Position numbers and translations under genes: made by a program. A model generated the notes under the pieces. The model was not told the DNA's origin, did no database searches, and saw only the letters and a program-made list of their open reading frames with translations. A stretch of 64,000 bases of DNA from Pycnopodia helianthoides (taxonomy: Eukaryota; Echinodermata; Asteroidea; Forcipulatida; Asteriidae): the NCBI GenBank assembly GCA_032158295.1, contig CM063260.1, forward strand, positions 9,280,767 to 9,344,766, in the 5' to 3' direction. Shown piece by piece: positions 1 to 11,679 of this stretch (position 1 is its first letter; every line of letters starts with the position of its first letter).

Positions 1-593
1 TTTACCACTCAAACGTGTGGCACACATTCTTGCACAACAGAAAGCTTTCTTTCAAAGGCCATTTTTACAAACCCTATAATCGCCTTGAAGATTTTGTTTT
101 AAAGCGAAATAAATATTAAATCAAAAATGCCTTACTGATTAAACATCCTTTCATATAACTCAGATCTCATTGGGATCAGCCAATCAATAAATGTCCCAGT
201 TCTTGGTCTTTGTTTCCTCAGTGTGATATGTAAACTCAAACACTGTTTTGTAAACAACTTAAAGGCGCTCCGTAACTGTTTGGTATTTCGGATCTTTCCA
301 CTACACTTTGTAGGATTTGCATAATAGCAACTCTATTTTATTTTAACATCATTGGACAGAGCCGATCTGCCTCTTTCCAATGATGATAAGAATGATGGAT
401 GAACATGGACAAAAACTACAGCTTTATTACATTATGGTTTGTGCTCAGGCTTGGGTGTTTATTGTGTGTAGGCTAATAATTGGCCAACTAATGTCGCCAA
501 TGGTAAAGAAGAGGGGGGTAATTTGTTGCACTCGACTAAAGTCGCCTGTGGTCAGGAAAGGGTTAACGTAAAACAATATTTTGATTGACATAG
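1..593. other. Noncoding, probably intron of the alkaline phosphatase gene
   Basis: No exon with coding similarity is visible on either strand. The next exon begins in the middle of the alkaline phosphatase catalytic domain, so this stretch is most simply read as the preceding intron, with earlier exons lying left of the window. A short open frame at 380-571 shows no recognisable similarity. Confidence 0.5.
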
Positions 594-731
594 GTTTATA
601 TGACCTGGCAAACGCAGTTGATGGTATGCCGTACACTACATTGTCTTACGCCAACGGTCCTGGTGGTATAGAGGAACAGAAAAGCTACGAGACTACTGGA
701 AGAAGACGCAACTTGACCGATGTCGACTTTG
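594..731 (+). CDS. Alkaline phosphatase, penultimate exon (partial gene)
   Basis: This is an internal exon of a metal-dependent alkaline phosphatase, an ectoenzyme that hydrolyses phosphomonoesters at the outer cell surface. It encodes LYDLANAVDGMPYTTLSYANGPGG in two overlapping halves: LYDLANAVDGMPYTT, then TTLSYANGPGG. The second half matches the FTAILYGNGPGY region of vertebrate tissue-nonspecific enzyme. The acceptor AG is at 592-593. The donor is at 732 (G|GTAAAA) and leaves one base of a split codon, which the next exon completes in frame as Asp. The N-terminal two thirds of the enzyme, including the active-site Ser, lie left of the window. Assignment to the alkaline phosphatase family is firm. 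Orthology to ALPL rather than another paralogue is inferred. Confidence 0.9.
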
Positions 732-2456
732 GTAAAATTTATTTATGTAACTGTTATCTCCCCCGAAATGTTGTTTAAAGGACATTTAGTGACCCCAAGA
801 CTCGCGATGTTTGTGGAGGAAGGAGGAGAGGTCCTCTCCTGGAAAAAAAGAGAGGAGCATTCACGAAATTCTGCAAAATACGCACATATAGAAGATACAT
901 CTCCAACTATTTTATCCTTTACGAGAAAGTAGCAGTATAACAATAGTACAAAAGAGTTACAAAATTACCAAAGAGAATTAGAATTTGCTAAACGGAAAAG
1001 AGGAAGGTGTAAAGGTTGCTGACAAATCCGTCAAGTTTTTCAAGGTTCTGTGCATTAGACCCTAGACTGAACATCTGACGTCACACTTTGAGGGGACCAG
1101 TCTAATAAATTAGTCCCAAGAATACTGAGGGCGCACTTCGAATCCCTACATACAGTTTCAAACGTATTAGGTAAATTGGAACGAGCAACACAAGATGGTT
1201 TTCCCTTCTCTTGCGAATGTCACAGAGAATAATGCGATATTTATATAGAGGAATTTATCCAACTAGCACGTAAGTGAACAGTCCGCATTGGCAAACCGCA
1301 TAAACGGTATACCTTCGTCGATGTTCACTGAAAACAGAATATTTAATAGTTCATTGGGTCGTATGAATAAAAACTAGTATTTTCTTTTACTTGAAAATTT
1401 CAAGTGTTTACTACCACCCATAAGAATTAAAGGTAGTGAAAGCTTTTACTGGAAAGTATTTGCTAAATACTAAAAAGAATCTACTTTTACATGAAAAGTA
1501 TTTACTGTTACTTTTAGCGTTAACTTATTTCCATATGAATAAAATGGAGAAAATACTACAAAATGCAAGTAAGTACTGGTCATTTTTCAAGGTAGCCCCA
1601 GAGCTACCTTGGGCACAGAAGTAAAGACACGTCTGAAGAAATGGCAGCGTTTATGGATGTTCCTCACAAGATAAAAGTGTATGTGATTTGGTCAATAAGA
1701 CACTATGATTTTCAGAAGTTTAACAAAAACAGTTTGCATAGATTCTGGAGATCCAAATGAATTCTCCATCAAACTGATGAGTGTCAGAATCAAAGTCACT
1801 CGTGGCTGACTTGTAGGTTTCTATGTTTCTATCAGGTCAAATGCTGCTTTGGGTGTGTGTGTGGGTAGGTGTGCACATTCAAACCGGGACCTATAACAAA
1901 GAGGACAATAGGGTCCCTGTTTGGGGAAAACGGTACAAAACCAATAAGAGCTGTTGCCAAAAAGAGAGTACAAACAAAAGAGGGACAATAGGAGGTCCCC
2001 GATTGCAGGTGTTTACACACTTGTGTGCATGTGCTTACAGAAGGGCCCTTGTGGGGTATTTTACACAATGGAACCCACAAGAGAATTCTTTGTTCTACCT
2101 GGACCCCAAAGGGGAATTCTTTAGAAAAGGGAATAATAGAACAACAATAGCAGGACCCCACAAACCCGATCCGTAAGGTTGTGTGCGTGTGTGTGTGTGT
2201 GTGCCTGCGTTGGTGGACCTGAATGGGTGTTACAACACAAAGGAAAACCTTTGTTTTAAGAGTCATTCAGCCATGGCAGACAGCTCGATATAAGAAGTTT
2301 TTACTCCAAAGCATTAAGTGATTACTTTGCAGTAAAAGAAAACGTTTATTCATACGGATTTAAGAAGATGCTGGTACTGAATGCTTTTGCTTTTTGCTAA
2401 TACTTTTCAGAATGTACTACTTTTTATTCATACGACCCTTTTGTTTATTTTCTTAG
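732..2456 (+). other. Alkaline phosphatase last intron
   Basis: This is the intron between two phase-matched exons, with GTAAAA at its start and TTTTCTTAG at its end. It contains a short GT dinucleotide run near 2180-2204. The open frames on both strands at 1823-2266 overlap each other, lack family similarity and are not supported as genes. Confidence 0.75.
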
Positions 2457-2767
2457 ATGATCCAACTGTTTTCCATTCGGCTATCTTCCCACTCACATCT
2501 GAGACCCATGGAGGGGAAGACGTCACGATTTACGCCCATGGACCTATGTCTCACCTATTACACGGTGTTCAGGAGCAAAACTACATCCCGCACGTGGTGC
2601 GTTACGCAGCGTGTCTGGGAAATACGGAACACTGTGATAGCTACGTCAATCCGTGCCCAAGTGTAGCCTCTGCGTCAATTCAACGAGATCTCGCGGGAAC
2701 ATGTCTTGTTCTGTTGAGCAGTTTAATACCTATTTTCCTTAACACCAATATTTTCAATAAAGGTTAA
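2457..2767 (+). CDS. Alkaline phosphatase, terminal exon with GPI-type C-terminus
   Basis: This is the last exon, read in the frame given by the split Asp codon. It carries the zinc-ligand motif ETHGGEDV, followed by GPMSHLLHGVQEQNYIPHV and YAACLG. These match vertebrate tissue-nonspecific alkaline phosphatase (THGGEDV, GPMAHLLHGVHEQNY, YAACIG) almost residue for residue. The C-terminus ends with a hydrophobic stretch, LAGTCLVLLSSLIPIFL. That fits the cleaved signal for a glycosylphosphatidylinositol anchor, as in animal family members. The stop codon is TAA at 2765-2767. The exon looks intact and its length is normal for the last exon of this family. The enzyme would be an outer-surface phosphatase; a role in mineralisation is known for vertebrate relatives only. 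Confidence 0.93.
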
Positions 2768-2842
2768 TAAGTCCACCAAAGGTTTTTTTTATATTGTATT
2801 TGATGATATATTGTTTTAATTTTTTAGATAGAATTATTGTAC

Positions 2843-2848
2843 AATAAA
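2843..2848 (+). terminator. Polyadenylation signal of the alkaline phosphatase gene
   Basis: AATAAA stands 75 bases after the stop codon in an AT-rich 3' region. Another AATAAA overlaps the end of the coding sequence near 2756, too close to the stop to be the likely signal. Confidence 0.55.
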
Positions 2849-4371
2849 TTGCAGTTCTGCGAAAAGGGAAATCTGTGTGCAATTCTAACAATTAATAAAC
2901 CAAAACAAATGTTCAATGCATTACTAAGATGTACATTCCATTCGATTTTACATTAATGAATCATTTAGATTTGATTATATGCTGCAATTCATTGTTTGGA
3001 CTACGTTTACGTGTCTGGTGCTTTCTAATTATCAGTGCGTTCATTGCAATAGTTGATATGCATTTTGAATTATTATTTTGAATCAATTTTTTTCTGCAAT
3101 TGGTGTGCTGAAAAAGCTACTTCATTAACATACTCCTCGACCGGTTAATCAACAAGAGTCTGCTCTCTTGATGATTTGTTTTAAAACTATTTGTTATTAC
3201 GATTATTAATAATATATATGCCTTCATTCTTATTCTAAAAAAATATTTTAAATTGTTTTTAAGAATAAAATAAAACTAAAAAACACCAGAGAAGGTTTAA
3301 TTTTGTACATGTATAAATCAAAGCGTACAGCTCAATGGAGTTCATTCTCGATCTCAAGCAAGCTAGGGACGAGACAAAATCAAGCAGAAATGACGACGTG
3401 AAAGTACAGTGAAGCTTTCTATTATAAATCATTTTAGGTTGACATCATCCAGAACTAATTCAACCTTTTAATTTTACGACTAAGCACAGCTTTGTGGGGA
3501 AATCGATTTGCCAACATTTGATCTGTGCTCGCCATGACTACTATTTTATGGTTTCCAGCGAAGGCCCCTACGAATAAGACATCGGCGTGCCTGCAAAATT
3601 TAGAATTATGGATATTCTTATTCCTATTGTCTTAATCGTGCAGTGGTTTGGATGTGCGGATTTGAAAGGCAAGAAAAATATGATAACTGCACAAGATATC
3701 CTATTATCTCATTAATTTCCTGAATGGAAATGTTTGTGTTGAGATCAAATGAACGGAATCTAAGAGTCACTTCACCCTCGAAGTTCAGTAGACGTTAGGG
3801 TCTAACTGAGACAAACAGTTGAATTTAATGTCAATAATAAAGTCGATAGTACAGCCAACTATTATGTTCCAGGGTTCAATGACGACGATTCTATAACATT
3901 TGTTGGCCTGAATAGTTTAAATTAGCAAGTTAAAAATATTCCACACTTGATTTAGTTTGATCCCCTTACGGGCTAAAAACACAAATATACGGTGGCCATT
4001 TTGAATTCTTACCAAAAAATAACACTATCGCGTGACAAAACACTACCATTTTGTTTTAATTGCGTGGTTAATGAAGTCATTGTAAAGATCTTGTTCATGG
4101 CCTGATTCATATTTTTATGTCTGTTTTGATTAAGCGCAAAATTATTTTGGATCCCTCTGTACACTCGAAATGGAGACATTTCTAAAGTGTAAATAATGTC
4201 AAGATTGAACTCCCTATGACTACCATGGACTAAACTTAAAATGCAAGACCAAAAACCTCATCTGTACGTGGGCTCAGCTAGGATACACTCGCACACCAAA
4301 ATGGGGGAAAACTTTTGAAAAAGACCTTATGCACATGACGTCAGTTGAGTAGGGCGTCCTCGGCTAGAGGT
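2849..4371. other. Intergenic, AT-rich, one small secreted-type open frame
   Basis: Apart from the candidate first exon at 3608, nothing coding is recognised here. A TATAAA at 3423-3428 could serve that exon. The segment around 4320-4370 (gcacatgacgtcag and following) is related to the reverse complement of sequence near 14680-14720, so part of it is a dispersed repeat. Confidence 0.4.
3608..3668 (+). CDS. Possible signal-peptide first exon (hypothetical)
   Basis: An ATG opens a 35-codon frame that starts MDILIPIVLIVQWFGCADLK. It reads as a short secretory signal: a hydrophobic core followed by GCAD. The base pattern AAAG|GCAAG at 3668-3669 fits the minority GC-AG class of splice donors. If no splice occurs, the frame stops at 3713-3715. 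A TATAAA lies about 185 bases upstream. No partner exon was found before the foldback element at 4378, so this may be chance or an orphaned exon. The function is unknown. Confidence 0.2.
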
Positions 4372-4590
4372 CAAAAGTGTGGGGCGCCGTTTGTCAATTG
4401 ATTGTTTAGCGTTTTTTTGACCTGTTTTAACCATGGTTTGTAACAATTAGATGTAAACCATATAAATTGCTGTCAATTTTTTTATGGTTTACATACCATG
4501 AATATACCAATCAAAGCTTATAAATCATGGTTTGTAAACCATGAAAATTTAATCATCATAAAACATGGTTTATAAACCATGTTTATAAAC

Positions 4591-5686
4591 CATAAAAACT
4601 GAAGCGTCATAAAACGTGGTTTATAAACCATGAAAAATAAAGCACCTTCAAAACATGGTTTATAAACCATGAAAATGTAAGCACCTTAAAATCATGAAAA
4701 TTCTAGCATCATGGTTTAAAAATCATGGTTTATAAACCATGAAAAATGAAGCGTCATAAAACGTGGTTTATAAACCATGAAAATTTAAGCAACTTAAAAA
4801 CATGGTTTATAAACCATAAAACTTCTAGCATCATAAAACATGGTTTACAAATCATGGTTTATAAACCATGAAAAGTGAAGCACCTTAAAAACATGGTTTA
4901 TAAACCATAAAACTTCTAGCATCATAAAACATGGTTTACAAATCATGGTTTATAAACCATGACAATTTGAGCATCATAAAACATGGTTTACAAATCATGG
5001 TTTATAAACCATGAAAAGTGAAGCACCTTAAAAACATGGTTTATAAACCATAAAACTTCTAGCATCATAAAACATGGTTTACAAATCATGGTTTATAAAC
5101 CATGACAATTTGAGTACCAGAAAACATGGTTTATAAACCATAAAAACTGAAGCGTCATAAAACGTGGTTTATAAACCATGAAAAATAAAGCACCTTCAAA
5201 ACATGGTTTATAAACCATGAAAATGTAAGCACCTTAAAATCATGAAAATTCTAGCATCATGGTTTAAAAATCATGGTTTATAAACCATGAAAAATGAAGC
5301 GTCATAAAACGTGGTTTATAAACCATGAAAATTTAAGCAACTTAAAAACATGGTTTATAAACCATAAAACTTCTAGCATCATAAAACATGGTTTACAAAT
5401 CATGGTTTATAAACCATGAAAAGTGAAGCACCTTAAAAACATGGTTTATAAACCATAAAACTTCTAGCATCATAAAACATGGTTTACAAATCATGGTTTA
5501 TAAACCATGACAATTTGAGCATCATAAAACATGGTTTACAAATCATGGTTTATAAACCATGAAAAGTGAAGCACCTTAAAAACATGGTTTATAAACCATA
5601 AAACTTCTAGCATCATAAAACATGGTTTACAAATCATGGTTTATAAACCATGACAATTTGAGTACCAGAAAACATGGTTTATAAAC
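4591..5686 (+). repeat. 548-bp tandem duplication inside the left foldback arm
   Basis: The block starting at 4591 (cataaaaactgaagcgtcat) recurs at 5139 with the same order of units and spacers. Wherever I compared the copies they are identical. Each copy holds about a dozen palindromic catggtttataaaccatg units separated by short spacers. The right arm has no matching second copy and is therefore shorter, so the duplication arose after the element formed. Confidence 0.75.
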
Positions 5687-6080
5687 CATGAAAAGTGAAG
5701 CACTAGAAAACATGGTTTATAAACCATGAAAAACCGTGTGTTCACAAATCATGGTATAATAAACCATAAAAACTGAACACAGATTTCATTCAACCTCCTT
5801 CCCATTCTGGTCGATCGCCACTGCACTACATACAGGTAAGTGCAATAGCGTAATAACCGTCACGTCGGCCAATTCTACGGACGGAGAAAGTTGTTTATTT
5901 TTACGAAAAAAACATTTTTTCTCGTAAAAAATATGTATGCACGATGGTTCCAGTCAGTTTTAAAAGTGTTTCCAGATACACCCTGATTACAACCATTGTT
6001 TTTGATGGTATTTTAATCTTGAACCAGGCTGAAGTGAGCACCGAATTTGGGCCCAGCACCGAATTTTCCTCAGCGCCGAA

Positions 6081-6290
6081 TTTCAAAATTTCCGCGTTTT
6101 CAATTTTTTCGTCGCGTTTTCAATTTTTCCGTCGCCTTTTCATTTTGTCCGTCGCGTTTTCAATTTTTTAGTCGCGTTTTCAATTTTTCCGTCGCCTTTT
6201 CATTTTGTCCGTCGCGTTTTCAATTTTTTAGTCGCGTTTTCAATTTTTCCGTCGCGTTTTAAATTTTTTTCGTCGCGTTTTCATTTTTTC
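6081..6290 (+). repeat. Short tandem repeat, unit near gtcgcgttttcaattttt
   Basis: About a dozen imperfect copies of an 18-19 base unit, gtcgc(g/c)ttttcaattttt with cattttgtcc variants, lie in the left inner arm. The right side near 6395-6470 carries a few complementary units (gcgacggacaaaatgaaaag). The array is therefore asymmetric between the arms. Confidence 0.7.
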
Positions 6291-6388
6291 CATCGTAGGT
6301 CCACGTGACTATCACATGACGAAGGAATTTCCTTCGGAGTCATCTGATAGTCACGTGGTAGTCACGTGGACCCACGATGGAAAAAATA
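6291..6388. other. Central palindrome of the foldback element with CACGTG boxes
   Basis: The sequence reads as a hairpin. The segment from ccatcgtaggtccacgtgac on the left pairs with gtcacgtggacccacgatgg on the right, around a centre near gaaggaatttccttc. It contains three copies of CACGTG, an E-box type site. This is the turning point of the whole inverted repeat. Confidence 0.6.
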
Positions 6389-7732
6389 AAAAGGCGGCGA
6401 CGGAAAAAATAAAAAAATTGAAACGGACAAAATGAAAAGGTCCGGCGACGGACAAAATGAAAAGGTTACGGAATTTCCAAAGGAGTGGCACATATGGAAC
6501 ACCATACAAACAGTTCTATGAACAAAAATATTAAAATTTCATAAATTAAAGATGACACAACTTTCCTCAAAGTAGGGCATGTCAATTGTATTTTGTGCTT
6601 CATTATGATGGGCTAATTTAACACTTTTAGATTTTAATTAATTCGGCTGAGCTAATTAGTGAGCTGATAATTTTTTTCCGCTTAGAAGATATAGCCAGGG
6701 ATGTAACAAAATTATTAATTATCAAAAATAATACAATTTCGCATGAAGCACTCGCCATCTTTGTGTTGTTATTGCATTCCTGATAGTGGTGACATGTAGT
6801 GACGGTCTTTAGCGGAAATTTTAAAATTCGGCGCTGAGGAGAAATTTGGTGCTGGGCCCAAATTCGGTGCTCACTTCAGCCTGGTTCAAGATTAAAATAC
6901 CATCAAAAACATGACTGGAACCATCGTGCATACATATTTTTCACGGGAAAAAAAACGTTTTTTTCGTAAAAATAGTCAACTTTCTCCGTCCGTAGAATTG
7001 GCCGACGTGACGGTTATTACGCTATTGCACTTACCTGTATGTAGTGCAGTGGCGATCGACCAGAATGGGAAGGAGGTTGAATGAAACCTGTGTTCAGTTT
7101 TTATGGTTTATTAAACCATGATTTGTGAACACACGGTTTTTCATGGTTTATAAACCATGTTTTCTAGTGCTTCACTTTTCATGGTTTATAAACCATGATT
7201 TGTAAACCATGTTTTATGATGCTAGAAGTTTTATGGTTTATAAACCATGTTTTTAAGGTGCTTAAATTGTCATGGTTTATAAACCATGTTTTATGACGCT
7301 TCATTTTTCATGGTTTATAAACCACGTTTTATGACGCTTCATTTTTCATGGTTTATAAACGATGTTTTTCAAACCATGATGCTAGAATTTTCATGGTTTA
7401 TAAACCATGATTTTAAGGTGCTTACATTTTCATGGTTTATAAACCATGTTTTGAAGGTGCTTTATTTTTCATGGTTTATAAACCACGTTTTATGACGCTT
7501 CAGTTTTCATGGTTTATAAACATGGTTTATAAACCATGTTTTATGGTGATTAAATGTTCATGGTTTACAAACCATGATTTATAAGCTTTTATTGGTATAT
7601 TCATGGTATGTAAACCATAAACAAATTGACAGCAATTTATATGGTTTACATCTAATTGTTACAAACCATGGTTAAAACAGGTAAAAAAAGCGCTAAACAA
7701 TATTAATTGACAAACGGCGCCCCATACAAAAG

Positions 7733-9354
7733 AAGGTCACTCATTGGCCCATCCTGTGCGCCTCACATACATTAATGTGCCTTTTTAATTGTTTTGTCGT
7801 CGTTGAACCTCTAAAATGGCGGCGTGATTACGTCAATGCATAAGGTCTGTTGGTTCATAATACCCCGGTCACACATAGACGCCGCTTCTGCTACGATGGA
7901 AAAGTGGCCGAGAGCGTGGCCAATCGGAGCCAATCGTGGGCCAAACGTGGACCAAACGTGGGATAATCTCCATGAGCGTGGTTTGGTCGGGGTGGGATAT
8001 CCTAGGTCGGGAAGCTGCATGCTCTCCCCACGCTTATTTTGAACGAGCACAAAATTAGCGTAGCCAGGTCGTGGCCAACAATAAGCGGGGCAAAGTCTCA
8101 GTAAGAACGTAGTGGGAACGCCATTATCGTACAGGCAGCGTGGTAGCAGCGCGGTGTGATCTCTGTGGTCGTAATAAAAACGCAGCACCGTCGGCAACTA
8201 TTTTGAGCCGTTTTAATTACGCTTTTACGCATCAGGTCCGTTCATCTGCGATGTTGGGGAAGAACTGAAAAAGGGTTTGAACACCTCCGATTTATATAAA
8301 CATTGTCACAAATCATACTAGAAGCGTAATGGTCAGCATCAGCGTAGTGATACCGTCCTACAGTCTTCTAGGTTTGTGTAACAACGTAGTATGGTCCTAT
8401 ACGTCGTAGCGGCAACGAAGTAGAAACGACTGCTTGGTCGGCATAGGTCTAGGTGTAATCGTAGTGGCATCGAGTCAGCAACGCTTTTGACGTAGAAGCA
8501 TCGCAGTACATTCGTGATGCAGTCTTTAATTTGCCAAATTTATGGATTTTGACGGCGATATGCCCCGATTATGATAATTTTTTCAGATCGGGGTGATCGG
8601 CATGGTCTTTGTGAGGTCGCAGGGCTGTGTGAACGGGTATGAAGGGGCCACATGAAATATTTTCAAATTTTGAGTTATGAACTTTAGAAAAACTCGTACT
8701 TGACTGCTCTTCTTTTGGCTTAATAATGTAGAATCCTCGCCCGACCAATTTAACTCCCTCTGATTGGTCAAATAATCTAGATTTTCGAGCACCAAAACCC
8801 AGCTTTTCCGATGTACACAGAAATCAAACAAGATTATTCACACGAACTAAACTACAGAACAAATACACCATGCCCGATATGTGGCAGAGGGCGCCCCCTC
8901 CAAATTGTGCCGATATTATAACAAAATGAAGAAAACAATGACGAACACAATAGGGTAGGGGTACACCATGCCACGTATTGAGCACCCAATGACAACAAAA
9001 GAAAACACATTATTTAAATACCGGGGTAAATAAGTAAACTGATGAATAAATGTTTACCAAATATTACAATTAAAGATTTTATACAATAATATTCACAAAT
9101 GTAACGAGCTAGGACTCAAAGGGGCTATGCACCCAATATTGTTTAATTGGCGTTCTTTTATCGAGTGGTCGGCAGCTCAGGAAAGTGGCTCTTGTCCTAT
9201 TACCCGAAATGTCAAAACGATGAAAAGATGAAGTTAGCGTGCAAAAAGAAATCCCACAATTATACTTTAATTTTTACATCTGGAAAGAAATCTCACTTGT
9301 TACCAATATTTCGATCGGTTGTTTGACGACTACCTTAACACGTCTTCAAACGAA
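7733..9354. other. Intergenic; probable remnant of a TIR element at its left
   Basis: From about 7861 (ccccggtcacacatagacgc) to about 8530 the sequence is rich in cgtagtgg/cgtggcc-type words. It begins like the GGCCCTGTCACACC element at 38267. No matching right end was found, so it is a remnant or a diverged family. The 128-residue frame on the minus strand at 7811-8197 falls inside it and shows no family similarity. From 8540 to 9354 I see nothing coding. Confidence 0.35.
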
Positions 9355-9358
9355 TTTG

Positions 9359-9364
9359 TTTATT
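9359..9364 (-). terminator. Polyadenylation signal of the MCT-like gene
   Basis: On the minus strand AATAAA lies about 90 bases downstream of the stop codon at 9455-9457. It is the first such hexamer after the gene. Confidence 0.55.
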
Positions 9365-9454
9365 TGTTGAATAAGGATTCCGTAAATCGGAATCTGATTT
9401 ACATAGTGTCAGCGATGGCAGATTAAGGTATCCACTTTTGCCATTGATCATTGA

Positions 9455-9579
9455 TCAACCTTCAACCTTTGGTTCTAAGAAGCATCTGGTCAAAGACAAG
9501 ATGGTGGCCATGCCGATTGAAAGAGCTCCCACCGCTATGAAGACAATGTTGTAGTCATCACTGAAGTCGTGAATCCATC
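9455..9579 (-). CDS. SLC16/MCT-like transporter, exon 4 (last)
   Basis: This terminal exon encodes GWIHDFSDDYNIVFIAVGA and LSIGMATILSLTRCFLEPK before a TGA stop. It provides the final periplasm-side loop and transmembrane helix 12 of a major facilitator of the monocarboxylate transporter family. The acceptor is TTTTCAG at 9580-9582. The first two bases complete a Gly codon begun by the G at the end of exon 3 (15324), giving GGFSAGWIHDF. That is the usual family pattern before helix 12. The cytosolic tail is very short compared with vertebrate MCT1-4. Confidence 0.88.
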
Positions 9580-11679
9580 CTGAAAATTAATTAATATGAT
9601 TAAGGTAGCAATGTGACAGGTTGTAGTTGTAATGAAGTAGAATTGTACTTTGATAAGTACGCTAATAATAATAGATATGCAGACTTTCTTGATGTTGTTA
9701 TCCCTTAACCCAAACGTTAGGTATTTTAAACAGTCTTTTAAAGTTTGCCTGTGCTAAAGCATGGAATATCGTTCCTTCTTCTATGCAAAATTCCTCCTCC
9801 ATTGACAATTTTCAATGTTTGTATAAGAAATTATTGTACTTTAAGTAATTAGCTGTTCCACTTAGCAGTCGGAACAGGTTTTGTTTTTGTTGGAATTATT
9901 ATTTGTTTTATTTTTATTAGCTGTTCCGGCTTCTCTTAGAAGTCGAAACAGGTTTGTTTTCGTCGAGGTTGTTTATTGTTTTTATTATTATTATTCTATG
10001 TTTCCACCTAAATACCCATAGCATTTGTGCATACACAATTTTATTTAATTCTTAAAAAAAACTTTAAAAATATAAAAGACTTAGATCCTAAATCAAATTG
10101 AAGCTTAGTAAACATTTTTTTAATAATGGTTAAAATTCTTAATTAATTAGCCTTGTTTTGGTAAGATGAATATTTAATTAGCCAACCTTGTTCGAACCAT
10201 ATCTCAAAAAGTATACCCCCGATCGTCAAACTTTTTTCAGATTTAGACTTCTGGAATACTGTTTATGTGATTACCGGCCTAAAATACGGACGACGTCACT
10301 ATGACATCATTTATTGCGCGTTTTGTATCTGTGTACAAAACACATGGCGCTAAAAGTGTAACTATTTTGCTGGTCAAAAACACATTTTTTTTCTGAATAA
10401 GTTAATTCTTAGTTTCCTAAATCACATATTATAGTGTTTTGAAAGTTAAATGCTTTTATTTAAAAGATATTCCTGGCCATTAAAAATAATCAAATGCAAT
10501 GCAGTTACATGATAATGAACGATTTAAGATTGGAAAATCTGACCCATGAAACAACAACCATTGAGCAATCACGGCAATGCGTCGGAGATTGTGCCGCTGT
10601 TTATTTCTAACCGAAGGTGGACCAATTTGTTTGTACACACCCCATTGGATTTGTGCGTGACCAACATATGATATGAAAAGTTAGGGTGTTTTTTAAAGGC
10701 ATTTGATTGGGATAAGGTACAAAGCATCTTGTAGGCCTAAAATTACGGACGACGTCACAATGACGTCAGTTATTGCGCGTTTTGTATCTGTGTACAAAAC
10801 ACAGGATAAAGTGAAAACAAATCTGACTTCCAGAAACAAATTTTTTCAATAAAGCTCAAATTAATGTCCTAGATTACACAAATCTTTTTTTATAACAAGA
10901 AATATTTTATTGATGGTCAGTTTAAAAGCATCAAAACTTATTAAAAAATTGTCAGTAGAAAAACCCCAATTCTCAGTCGAATTTAACACCATGAAAACTC
11001 TGCCTACAATTTTATATGTGTTTATATACGAAAAGGAGTCCGGTGACTAAAAAAAAATTAAAAAAAATGAGGGCGCTATACGAGTTTAACGGTGCTCTTG
11101 ATTGCTTCTTTTTGCAACTCGATCAAGTCCTCAGCCCATTTATGACCCGTCATGTTGCGTTTCGTGATGTAAGTATATAGAGTCATTCCTGCAACGACTG
11201 ACACAAGTTTACGTTCACAAGAATCAATGAAGAATATTTTTCTTGTTCTCAGCGTCGAGAGGAAAACCGCTCAGGTCGTTATTCAGATTCAGCGTGAACG
11301 TATAAACAACAACCGCCTGGGTTTTGGGACGATCAGCGGTTGCGACTTCTTTGCGCTGGGAAACCCGTTTGCATTGGGGTTCCTTATGCAAACGCATTTC
11401 TTCGGGAAATAAGAATGTGGCACAAACCAAAATTTGGTGGGGAATGCCTGACTAGGGAAAGGTGAAGAGAAATTACTATAGGGTCAGTGTTATATTTGGG
11501 GTGAAGAGCCAAAAATAACAATCAACTCATATCCCATATTAATTTACTTTTTTAGCCTAACAAGAATAACATACTCGATCGGTATGAAAAGGCACAACAT
11601 TTGTTACAATTGCGATTTTAATACAACAGCATTGACCAAGATTTACATCAAGCCGGTACTTTTAAGATTTTTTTCTGTA

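Larger units (their letters stand above)
4378..7726. mobile_element. Large foldback (long inverted-repeat) element
   Basis: The two halves are reverse complements over most of their length. The ends read TGTGGGGCGCCGTTTGTCAA on the left and the complement of TATGGGGCGCCGTTTGTCAA on the right. Each side is directly flanked by CAAAAG (4372-4377 and 7727-7732), a candidate 6-bp target duplication. The outer arms are arrays of the self-complementary unit catggtttataaaccatg. Inner unique blocks pair as well: 5770-5900 with 6970-7100, and 5945-6080 with 6820-6930. The left copy of the second block has about 40 extra bases. No transposase frame is present, so it is non-autonomous. Sea urchin TU elements share this plan (long terminal arms of tandem repeats), but common descent is not claimed. 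Confidence 0.75.

Noticed and set aside
1823..2266. Overlapping 117- and 144-residue frames on opposite strands
   Set aside because: Both lie inside the alkaline phosphatase intron, show no family features, and one is driven by a GT repeat.
4378..7726. CRISPR-like appearance of regularly spaced palindromic units
   Set aside because: Spacers are themselves repeated and low in complexity, the array is mirrored in a second arm, and the genome is an animal nuclear genome.
7811..8197. 128-residue minus-strand frame
   Set aside because: It falls within a GC-richer repeat remnant. No domain, splice context or promoter was recognised.
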